In this document: in pieces, positions 57,480 through 64,000 of the stretch
How positions within the stretch are numbered: position 1 is the stretch's first letter
Layout of the letters: each line of letters begins with the position of its first letter
Origin: Iodobacter fluviatilis
GTDB taxonomy: Bacteria; Pseudomonadota; Gammaproteobacteria; Burkholderiales; Chitinibacteraceae
Direction of reading: 5' to 3'
Assembly (NCBI RefSeq): GCF_004194535.1
Contig: NZ_CP025781.1
Location: 2,542,001 to 2,606,000 of the forward strand
DNA: 64,000 nucleotides
Program-made: the position numbers and the translations under genes
The notes under the pieces: model-generated
Told to the model about the DNA's origin: nothing
The model's database searches: none
What the model saw: only the letters and a program-made list of their open reading frames with translations

Positions 57480-57887
57480 ATCCAGTTGCCGTCTGAAAAC
57501 ACGAGTTATCCTTATGCATTGTGAGCAATGCGTATTTTGGGTGTTAGTTTATAAGCTAACGAAAATCAAAAAGATCGGTAAGCATACAGAAGAGGCACAT
57601 TATGTGCGCTGTAAAAGGCGGCTTGTTTGTTCTGGCTTGAGTAAATAGTCATTCTCAATGTTGGTTTTTATGGTTTAAGGATATTGAGTGACTAATTAAT
57701 TATTTATGATCTTGTTATAAAAAGACAATTAATTTTTAGTTTATCTTTAATTTAAAGCTTTTTTGTATTGCTAGCGCTGCTTGCTGAGTTATAAATATTG
57801 TTTGCATTAATGCGCTTTGTGCTAGAAATGCTGCACGGTTCTTGAGGGGGCTGAGTATTTATTTTAAGACCAATCTAGCAGATCAGT
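57480..57887. other. Intergenic region between flhA and flhF
   Basis: About 400 AT-rich bases with no supported frame or repeat. It should hold the flhF promoter on the minus strand. No sigma-54 pattern was recognised here. Confidence 0.5.
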
Positions 57888-59981
57888 TTAATTTGCACCT
57901 AGCATCCCCACAATTCGAATGGTTTTACTGTCGGGTATCTCGGTATGCGCAATCACGCGTAATCCGGGAATCGAGCGGCGTAAAAAACGGCTCAGCATAG
58001 GGCGGAGCTGGGCTGGAGCGATTAATACCGTGCTTAAGCCTTGCTGCTCTAGTTGATCAGATAATTCAGAAGCTTGCTTGAGTACACGTTCCGCAAGTCC
58101 TGGTTCCAATCCACCTTGTGCATTACCCGATACGGCAGAGAGCAGAATATTTTCTAATTGTGGCTCTAAGGTAACAACTTGCAATTCGTTTTCACCAGGA
58201 AATAGCTGGTGAACAATCGCTCGGCCTAATGCTACCCGCACTGCTGCGGTCAGCTCGTCAATATTTTGGGTGCGGACAATATGTTCGGCCAGTGTTTCTA
58301 AGATGCTTCGCAAATCGCGTATATGCATCCCTTCTTCAAGTAAGTTCTGTAAAACTTTTTGTAAAGTGCCAACGGGAATAATTTTGGGCACTAAATCTTC
58401 CAGTAATTTTGGCGCTTCCTTACCAAAATGCTCCAGCAATTGCTGGACTTCTTCGCGGCCTAAAAGTTCGGCAGAGTGGCTTTGTAAAATATTAGAAATA
58501 TGCGTCGCCACCACGGTGGCAGCATCTACCACCGTATAGCCAAAAGCTTGCGCCTGATCGCGCAAGCTGGCGTCAATCCAAACGGCGGGAAGGCCAAAAG
58601 TAGGGTCTTGGGTTGGCGTGCCGGGTAATTGGCCAATCGCATTACCGGGGTTAATGGCTAGCCATTGACCAGCAAATGCTTCACCAGTACCTACATCCAC
58701 CCCTTTGAGCTGAATACGATATTGATTAGGCTTAAGCTCCAAATTATCGCGGATATGCACGGAGGGCACTAAAAACCCCAGCTCCTGTGCAATTTTTTTA
58801 CGAATGCCGCGAATACGGCGAAGTAGTTCACCATCTTGGTTACGGTCTACCAAGGGAATCAGCCGGTAGCCGACCTCTAAGCCAACTGGATCAACAGGTT
58901 GCACATCGTTCCAACTGACCTCTTGCAAGGGTGGAGTGGGCGCTGCGGCAGGGCCGGCGGCTCCGGATTGGCCCGGTGCACCTCCCCCGCCCGCTACGCC
59001 TGCGCCTTGTAGTGCGAGTGCAGTTTTCTTTTGGTCGATCTGCCAGCCTATCCCCGCCAAAATGGCGGCCATTAGTAAAAACGCCGTGTGCGGCATGCCA
59101 GGGATCACCCCTAAAATACCTAGTACCGCCGAGGTAACATAGAGTACTTGTGGCTGTGAAAACATTTGCCCTAAGATTTGCTCAGATAAATCTTCACCAT
59201 CACCAACCCGCGAAACCACAATACCGGCAGCAACCGAGATAATCAGCGATGGAAGCTGGGCAACTAAACCATCACCAATGGTAAGCAGAGTGTAGGTTTT
59301 TCCAGCTTCGGCAAAGGGCAGATCGTGTTGCGCCATGCCCACAATCAAGCCGCCGATGATATTGATCACCATGATCATAATCCCAGCCACCGCATCCCCA
59401 CGCACAAACTTAGAAGCACCATCCATAGAGCCAAAGAAGGTGGCTTCTAAGGAGATTTCGGTACGACGGCGTCTTGCTTCTTCTTCGCCAATCATGCCGG
59501 CGTTCAAATCGGCATCAATCGCCATTTGTTTACCCGGCATAGCATCAAGGGTAAAGCGGGCAGATACTTCAGCAATTCGCCCAGCACCCTTGGTAATCAC
59601 CACAAAATTAATAATGGTGAGGATAATAAAACCGATCACGCCCACAGTTAAATTATCGCCAATGAGGACGTGGCCAAAGGCTTCAATCACCTTACCAGCC
59701 GCATCGGCGCCGTTATGGCCTTCGGTGAGCACCAGTTTGGTAGACGCCACGTTGAGCGAGAGTCGCAGTAGTGTTGTAAACAGCAAAATCGTTGGGAAAC
59801 TAGAGAATTCGAGCGGCTTACGGGTGTAGAGCGCCACCATCAGCACGATGATGGATATAGCGATGTTAAAAGTAAAGAATAAATCGAGCGCAATGGCAGG
59901 CAGCGGCAGAACCATCATGCCGAGAACCATCAGTACCAGCGCGGGGCCAGCGAGCTTGCTGTAATTAAAAGTGCGCCACAT
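57888..59981 (-). CDS. flhA: Flagellar export gate protein FlhA
   Basis: The 697-residue product has eight N-terminal membrane helices, the FHIPEP-family loop TKGAGRIAEVSARFTLDAMP near residue 145 and GKQMAIDADLNAG, then a cytoplasmic domain (about 350-697) that docks chaperone-substrate complexes. It forms the nonameric ring of the flagellar export apparatus. It follows flhB on the same strand after about 190 bases. Confidence 0.97.
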   Translation of the reverse strand: MWRTFNYSKLAGPALVLMVLGMMVLPLPAIALDLFFTFNIAISIIVLMVALYTRKPLEFSSFPTILLFTTLLRLSLNVASTKLVLTEGHNGADAAGKVIEAFGHVLIGDNLTVGVIGFIILTIINFVVITKGAGRIAEVSARFTLDAMPGKQMAIDADLNAGMIGEEEARRRRTEISLEATFFGSMDGASKFVRGDAVAGIMIMVINIIGGLIVGMAQHDLPFAEAGKTYTLLTIGDGLVAQLPSLIISVAAGIVVSRVGDGEDLSEQILGQMFSQPQVLYVTSAVLGILGVIPGMPHTAFLLMAAILAGIGWQIDQKKTALALQGAGVAGGGGAPGQSGAAGPAAAPTPPLQEVSWNDVQPVDPVGLEVGYRLIPLVDRNQDGELLRRIRGIRKKIAQELGFLVPSVHIRDNLELKPNQYRIQLKGVDVGTGEAFAGQWLAINPGNAIGQLPGTPTQDPTFGLPAVWIDASLRDQAQAFGYTVVDAATVVATHISNILQSHSAELLGREEVQQLLEHFGKEAPKLLEDLVPKIIPVGTLQKVLQNLLEEGMHIRDLRSILETLAEHIVRTQNIDELTAAVRVALGRAIVHQLFPGENELQVVTLEPQLENILLSAVSGNAQGGLEPGLAERVLKQASELSDQLEQQGLSTVLIAPAQLRPMLSRFLRRSIPGLRVIAHTEIPDSKTIRIVGMLGAN

Positions 59982-60167
59982 AGGGCTTTAAATTCTCTTT
60001 ATTTGATTCAAAAGCTGGGGAGGGGGTTCATTCCCCCATACAGAAAATAAACGTAACGACTCGTTAAATTTTGTAGCGCATAAAAGTATGTTGAATAAGA
60101 ACGTAAGCTACACTTGCGGCTATGTACACGAGGTTCAATGCTCTTCGGTTGAGATTATAAAGCGGTC

Positions 60168-61304
60168 TTAGACTTCGCCCCCTGGATCTAAATCACTGGG
60201 TACAGGGAGCTCGGTTGATAGATTTGGCTCTTCGCCGCCAAAATTTTGCCAGTGCTTAAGCTGATAGATATAAGCCAGTACTTCTGCCGCAGCAGTATAC
60301 AACGCGGCAGGGATCTCTTCTCCAAGTTCAGCATGGTGATAGAGCGCACGGGCAAAAGGCGGGGTGCGGACAATCGCTACTTTATGCTCTTTACCTAGCT
60401 CGATAATTCGTTCTGCCAGCAAAAAAGCGCCTTTAGCCACAATCTTGGGCGCACGCATGGATTCGGTATATTGCAAGGCCACGGCAAAGTGAGTTGGGTT
60501 GGTGACAATCACGTTGGCTTTTGGAATCTCGCTCATCATGCGCTTTCTGGCTGCTTCATGTTGTAGTTGACGAATCTTACCTTTAATTTCAGCCGAGCCC
60601 TCGGCATCTTTGCCTTCTTGCTTTACTTCTTCTTTAGTCATGCGCAAGCCCTTGTAATAATCCCAGAGCTGATAGGGCGCATCAATCGCAGCTAAAATAG
60701 CTAAAGAGCTGATCACCAGTAGCAGGGTGTGCTGAACCATTTTCCACATATAGGGCATGCCAATTTCGAGTGGCATGGTAATCAGCTGGATAAATTCTTC
60801 TCTTTGCCCCCATAACACCCACGCCGCCACGCCGCCAATCAGGCTGGATTTAAGAATGGTTTTTGTCATTTCAACGATGCTTTTTAGTGAAAACATCCGG
60901 CCTATCCCATTCATGGGATTCATTCGGGCAAAGTTGGGCGTTAAAGCTTCAACGGTAAATAGCCAGCCACCGATCAATACTGGCGTGATAATCGCCATCA
61001 GGGCGCAGGGTAAAATAATCGGTAGGCAAGCCATTAAGGCTTTTTGCGCTGAGCCAGTAAAATGCAGCAGCATTTGATTAGGGTCGCTAATGGTGGTTCG
61101 ACTAAAGCTGAGCTCGGCAATGAAAATAGCTTTTAAAGTGCCGAGTAATTCAGGCCCAAGCGAAATCAGCATGACGATGCCGGTCATTAAAATGGAGAAC
61201 GTTGCTAATTCTTGTGAGCGCGGAATCTGCCCTTTACCTCGCGCTTCTTCTAAGCGCTTACTAGAGGCGGGCTCCGTGCGTTCTGCGTCTGAATCTTCAG
61301 CCAT
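60168..61304 (-). CDS. flhB: Flagellar export switch protein FlhB
   Basis: The 378-residue product has an N-terminal charged stretch (ERTEPASSKRLEEARGKGQI), four membrane helices and the self-cleavage motif NPTHFAVAL near residue 267, whose Asn-Pro bond breaks to switch substrate class from hook to filament. FliK, encoded divergently, triggers this switch. It is the first gene of the minus-strand flagellar run. Confidence 0.97.
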   Translation of the reverse strand: MAEDSDAERTEPASSKRLEEARGKGQIPRSQELATFSILMTGIVMLISLGPELLGTLKAIFIAELSFSRTTISDPNQMLLHFTGSAQKALMACLPIILPCALMAIITPVLIGGWLFTVEALTPNFARMNPMNGIGRMFSLKSIVEMTKTILKSSLIGGVAAWVLWGQREEFIQLITMPLEIGMPYMWKMVQHTLLLVISSLAILAAIDAPYQLWDYYKGLRMTKEEVKQEGKDAEGSAEIKGKIRQLQHEAARKRMMSEIPKANVIVTNPTHFAVALQYTESMRAPKIVAKGAFLLAERIIELGKEHKVAIVRTPPFARALYHHAELGEEIPAALYTAAAEVLAYIYQLKHWQNFGGEEPNLSTELPVPSDLDPGGEV

Positions 61305-61401
61305 TATTTAATCCTCGCTGGCCGATTGAAAAGATAGACCAATTTACTCGGTGCAGAGAAAAGATGCAGCCAAGTGCGAGTTTACTGTGATTTATTCGGG
61401 C

Positions 61402-61417
61402 TGGCACTGCAATTGCT
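61402..61417 (+). promoter_or_regulatory. Sigma-54 (RpoN) promoter of fliK
   Basis: TGGCAC, five bases, then TTGCT matches the -24/-12 consensus TGGCAC-N5-TTGCW exactly. The predicted start of transcription is about 35 bases before the fliK ATG. It fits sigma-54 control of middle flagellar genes. Confidence 0.8.
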
Positions 61418-61462
61418 TAATCAAGTGCTATTAGCAATAAGCCCCTATCGAGGAGCCTCGTC

Positions 61463-62584
61463 ATGGCGAGCAATCTCACTGTTGTAGCCAGTGCCCAAAC
61501 TAGCCGGTCAACTGACCCTCGTGCTTCTGTCGCGATGGGGGCAGAGCCTGCTGCTGGGCAAACATTTGCTAAAACGCTAGAGCGGGAGGTGAGCTCTCGT
61601 CAGGAAGGCAAATCAGCTGAGTCTGAAAAACCAGCGCCCGCAAAAAAAGAAGAAAATACCGGCGAAGATGAGCAAAAATCCCAAGCAAACAGCGCGCAAG
61701 CTGCTCAGCCATGGTTGGCCATGCTGCAGGTGCAAGCTCTGGCTCAAGCCAGTGCGTTGAGTAATGTTGCTAAGCCAGATGGCGATAAAAGTTTTGTGGG
61801 CCTTGATCTCACTAAGCTGGGTAAGGGCTTGTTGAGCGGCGAAGACGGCGAGGGAAATGGATTAACGGCCTTAGGGCAGACTGATCTAAACCCTAGCCAA
61901 GCTTTGGCAGGTGATATTAACGCGGCAAAATTTGCCTCTTTACGGCAGAAAGCGGCCGGTGATGCCAATGGCTTTACCGCGCCAGAAGAAGACTTTGCAG
62001 CTCTTTTGGCCGTATCTAAAGAAAATGCGCCGTTGCTTAAAACAGAAGCTGCACCCGTGGTGGCCTTGCACACTCCTGTTGCAGAGGCTAAACCTGCTGG
62101 GCCTACACATACCGTGGCAGAGCCGGTGGGTAGCTCACGTTGGGGCGATGCGGTTGCGCAGCGGGTATCAATGATGTTGCAAGATAAGCATCAGCAGATT
62201 GATATGCAGCTTAATCCACCGCATCTTGGCCCAATGGAAGTGCGTTTAACCATGTCGGGAGAGCAAGCGAGTGTGGTGTTTAGCTCGCAACATGCTTCGG
62301 TACGTGAGGCGCTTGCTGCAGCTACACCTAGGCTAACAATGTTGCTGGCTGACCAAGGTATTCAGCTGAGTAATGTGCAAGTTGCCTCTGATTCATTAAA
62401 TCAACATGCCCAGCAACAGGCGCAGCAGCAAGCTAGTAGTCAACAGATGGAGCAGCAGCAGCATCAATCTAGATCGAGGCAATTTGCTGGAAATCTGACA
62501 GATAATTATAGCGATGGGTTGCCACGAGTGATGACGGATGTTCACGTACCTGTAGCGCGTAGCGGTCTAAATCTTTATGTTTAA
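61463..62584 (+). CDS. fliK: Flagellar hook-length control protein
   Basis: The 373-residue product is low-complexity and rich in Ala, Gln and Lys in its first 230 residues, followed by the conserved Flg_hook domain (QIDMQLNPPHLGPMEVRL, VVFSSQHASVREALAAA) and a glutamine-rich tail. FliK measures hook length and makes FlhB change specificity. GAGGAG lies seven bases before the ATG. A sigma-54 promoter lies upstream and a terminator follows. Confidence 0.94.
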   Translation: MASNLTVVASAQTSRSTDPRASVAMGAEPAAGQTFAKTLEREVSSRQEGKSAESEKPAPAKKEENTGEDEQKSQANSAQAAQPWLAMLQVQALAQASALSNVAKPDGDKSFVGLDLTKLGKGLLSGEDGEGNGLTALGQTDLNPSQALAGDINAAKFASLRQKAAGDANGFTAPEEDFAALLAVSKENAPLLKTEAAPVVALHTPVAEAKPAGPTHTVAEPVGSSRWGDAVAQRVSMMLQDKHQQIDMQLNPPHLGPMEVRLTMSGEQASVVFSSQHASVREALAAATPRLTMLLADQGIQLSNVQVASDSLNQHAQQQAQQQASSQQMEQQQHQSRSRQFAGNLTDNYSDGLPRVMTDVHVPVARSGLNLYV

Positions 62585-62681
62585 ACAAGGCGCGTCTTGT
62601 TGTTTTGCAGCAAGAGCAGCGCCTTACTCTCTGTTTGTTAATGCTTTTTAAGCTATAATCAAATGACTTAATTCCAAGGCC

Positions 62682-62715
62682 AGCGCCCCTCGCATTTTAT
62701 TGGGGCGCTTTGTTC
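62682..62715 (+). terminator. Terminator after fliK
   Basis: AGCGCCCC pairs with GGGGCGCT around twelve bases and is followed by TTGTT and more T-rich sequence. Confidence 0.75.
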
Positions 62716-62767
62716 TGGTTTTTATTTTATTTTTTATCAAATATTTCAATCCATTCAAGGTGATGTC

Positions 62768-63304
62768 ATGTCAGATGCCAAAGTGGAAGCCGCGCCTAAA
62801 GCGAAGAAAAATATTCTTTTATTTGCTGTGATTGGCTTATTAGTGGTCTTGTTAATCATTGTGGGGGGGGTGGCCGCGTTTTTGCTGACAAAAAGTAGCG
62901 ATCCTGCTGCGGATGAAGTGGCGGCAGAAGCCACTGCACACGACGATGCAAAAAAGAAAAAGAAAGATCATAAAAAGAAAGAAGAGCACGCTGCTGTTTT
63001 TGAAAAATTGCCACAATTTACCGTTAACTTGCATTCGGAAGATGGCGATGGCATTTTGCAGACGGATATTTCTTTAGAACTGGGTGATCCAAAGTTAGCC
63101 GAAAAAATTAAAAGTTTGTCGCCTAAAATTCAAGGACAAATTAATAAGCTGCTTCGTGGTAAAACGATGGCAGAAGTAAAAGCACCCGACGGCACCGATA
63201 AGCTGGGTAAAGAAATTCGTGAAATGGTAAATAAAATTTTAGGGGCAGAGAGTGAAGATGAAGGGGTTATTTCAGTTAATTTCACATCATTTATTGTGCA
63301 GTAA
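62768..63304 (+). CDS. fliL: Flagellar basal body-associated protein FliL
   Basis: The 178-residue product has one N-terminal membrane helix (ILLFAVIGLLVVLLIIVGGV), a lysine-rich stretch, and a periplasmic domain with FEKLPQFTVNL and TDISLELGD typical of FliL. It sits around the stator and supports torque. AAGG lies before the ATG. It precedes fliM, the usual order. Confidence 0.94.
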   Translation: MSDAKVEAAPKAKKNILLFAVIGLLVVLLIIVGGVAAFLLTKSSDPAADEVAAEATAHDDAKKKKKDHKKKEEHAAVFEKLPQFTVNLHSEDGDGILQTDISLELGDPKLAEKIKSLSPKIQGQINKLLRGKTMAEVKAPDGTDKLGKEIREMVNKILGAESEDEGVISVNFTSFIVQ

Positions 63305-63317
63305 CTAAGTAAATAAT

Positions 63318-63352
63318 TGATGCTGGGTAGATGGTGTGTTTACCCAGCATCA
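63318..63352 (+). promoter_or_regulatory. Hairpin between fliL and fliM
   Basis: TGATGCTGGGTA pairs perfectly with TACCCAGCATCA around eleven bases. There is no T run, so it is not a standard terminator. It may stabilise the fliL message or attenuate read-through to fliM. Confidence 0.55.
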
Positions 63353-63446
63353 GCGAATGTGCTTTAGTTGCAAATATCTACAGCTCAGCCGAGTTGAATA
63401 CAAATTATATTAAATAACGGGTAATAGTTTATCCGGGCTAAGGATT

Positions 63447-64000
63447 ATGTCAGACGATATCCTTTCTCAGGAAGAGGTTGACGCGCTACTGCGTGGTGTG
63501 ACCGGTGAAGACGATTCTTCCGACGACGAGGTCGATGCTTCTGCTGTTCGCGATTATGACATTGGTCGCCAAGAGCGCATTGTTCGTGGGCGGATGCCTA
63601 CGCTTGAAATTTTAAATGAGCGCTTTGCACGTAATTTGCGCGTGGCCTTATTTAACTTTATGCGCCGCAATGCTGAAATTTCCGTTGGCCCCGTTCGGGT
63701 GCAAAAATATAGCGAATTTATTCGTAATCTGGTGGTCCCTACCAATTTAAATTTGATTCAAATGAAGCCGCTGCGCGGAACAGGATTATTTATTTTTGAT
63801 CCTGATTTTGTGTTTTTGGTGGTGGATAATTTATTTGGCTCGGACGGTCGTTATCATGTGCGGGTTGAAGGGCGTGATTTTACAGCCACCGAGCAGCGGA
63901 TTATTCAGCGTCTCTTGGATGTGGTTTTTGAAGAGTACGAAAAAGCGTGGGTTCCGGTTTTTCCTTGCGAATTTGTTTACATCCGTTCAGAAATGAATAC
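63447..64000 (+). CDS. fliM: Flagellar motor switch protein FliM, N-terminal part
   Basis: The frame opens at ATG 63447 after TAAGGATT and runs off the window after about 184 codons. The N-terminus MSDDILSQEEVDALLRGV is the CheY-P-binding segment, followed by the middle domain (RIVRGRMPTLEILNERFARN, LNLIQMKPLRGTG). FliM is part of the C-ring that sets rotation direction. Confidence 0.97.
   Translation, partial: MSDDILSQEEVDALLRGVTGEDDSSDDEVDASAVRDYDIGRQERIVRGRMPTLEILNERFARNLRVALFNFMRRNAEISVGPVRVQKYSEFIRNLVVPTNLNLIQMKPLRGTGLFIFDPDFVFLVVDNLFGSDGRYHVRVEGRDFTATEQRIIQRLLDVVFEEYEKAWVPVFPCEFVYIRSEMN

Noticed and set aside
1-64000. tRNA and rRNA genes
   Set aside because: No cloverleaf-like or rRNA-like sequence was recognised on reading; a dedicated scan was not possible.

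Overview
The window reads as chromosomal DNA of a motile, free-living betaproteobacterium of the Neisseriales (Chromobacteriaceae-like, in the direction of Iodobacter, Deefgea or Chromobacterium). This placement is an inference. It rests on the EarP/EF-P pair with an arginine at the modified position, a PEP-CTERM protein, the flhB-flhA-flhF-flhG-fliA flagellar order, and a SopE/CopE-type effector. No rRNA or tRNA gene was seen, so the species cannot be fixed from this window.

Layout. 1-2.7 kb: end of a GDP-mannose block (manC end, gmm, a frameshifted manB). 2.7-11.9 kb: a PEP-CTERM protein, a CinA-like protein, rfaE2-mscS, a fatty-acid desaturase, a RidA protein, a cytoplasmic GH18 chitinase convergent with a PIG-L deacetylase, and mpl. 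11.9-26 kb: two diguanylate cyclases, prlC, kefB-earP-efp, an S9 prolyl oligopeptidase and uvrB. 26-33 kb: a repeat-rich stretch around an unknown membrane-anchored protein, then an M29/NicX-like protein, an SRPBCC protein, acs and a methyltransferase whose 3' end lies inside a mobile repeat. 33-42 kb: GNAT genes (one broken), a racemase, LysE divergent from a MocR regulator, a deletion scar holding a truncated LysR gene and a phytase-like fragment, actP-DUF485, a LysR gene, two tandem MITE-like elements, and rpmB-rpmG. 42-49 kb: an orphan sugar-binding protein overlapping ftsK, then a small island with a type III secretion chaperone and a SopE-family GEF effector, bordered by a MITE-like element inserted in a dead IS3. 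48.5-64 kb: plsC, then a flagellar block (motC, fliA, flhG, flhF, flhA, flhB on the minus strand; fliK, fliL, fliM on the plus strand). A four-gene MCE/Mla-type lipid transport operon sits between flhG and fliA.

How genes work together. ManC, Gmm and ManB adjust GDP-mannose for surface polysaccharide. EarP rhamnosylates EF-P and is encoded directly upstream of it. Acs and ActP-DUF485 handle acetate but are about 6 kb apart. FlhF, FlhG and FliA set flagellar position, number and late gene expression, while FlhA and FlhB form the export gate.

The strongest unusual signals are five. (1) A SopE-type RhoGEF effector lies beside its probable chaperone with no secretion apparatus in view. (2) Two families of short non-coding elements carry conserved ends and internal near-perfect palindromes with two-base loops, whose sequence differs between copies. 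(3) FlhG has lost both lysines of its deviant Walker A motif. (4) manB and the mlaE-like permease each look frameshifted by one missing G in a G run, which could be phase variation or base-calling error. (5) A mobile element supplies the stop codon of a methyltransferase gene.
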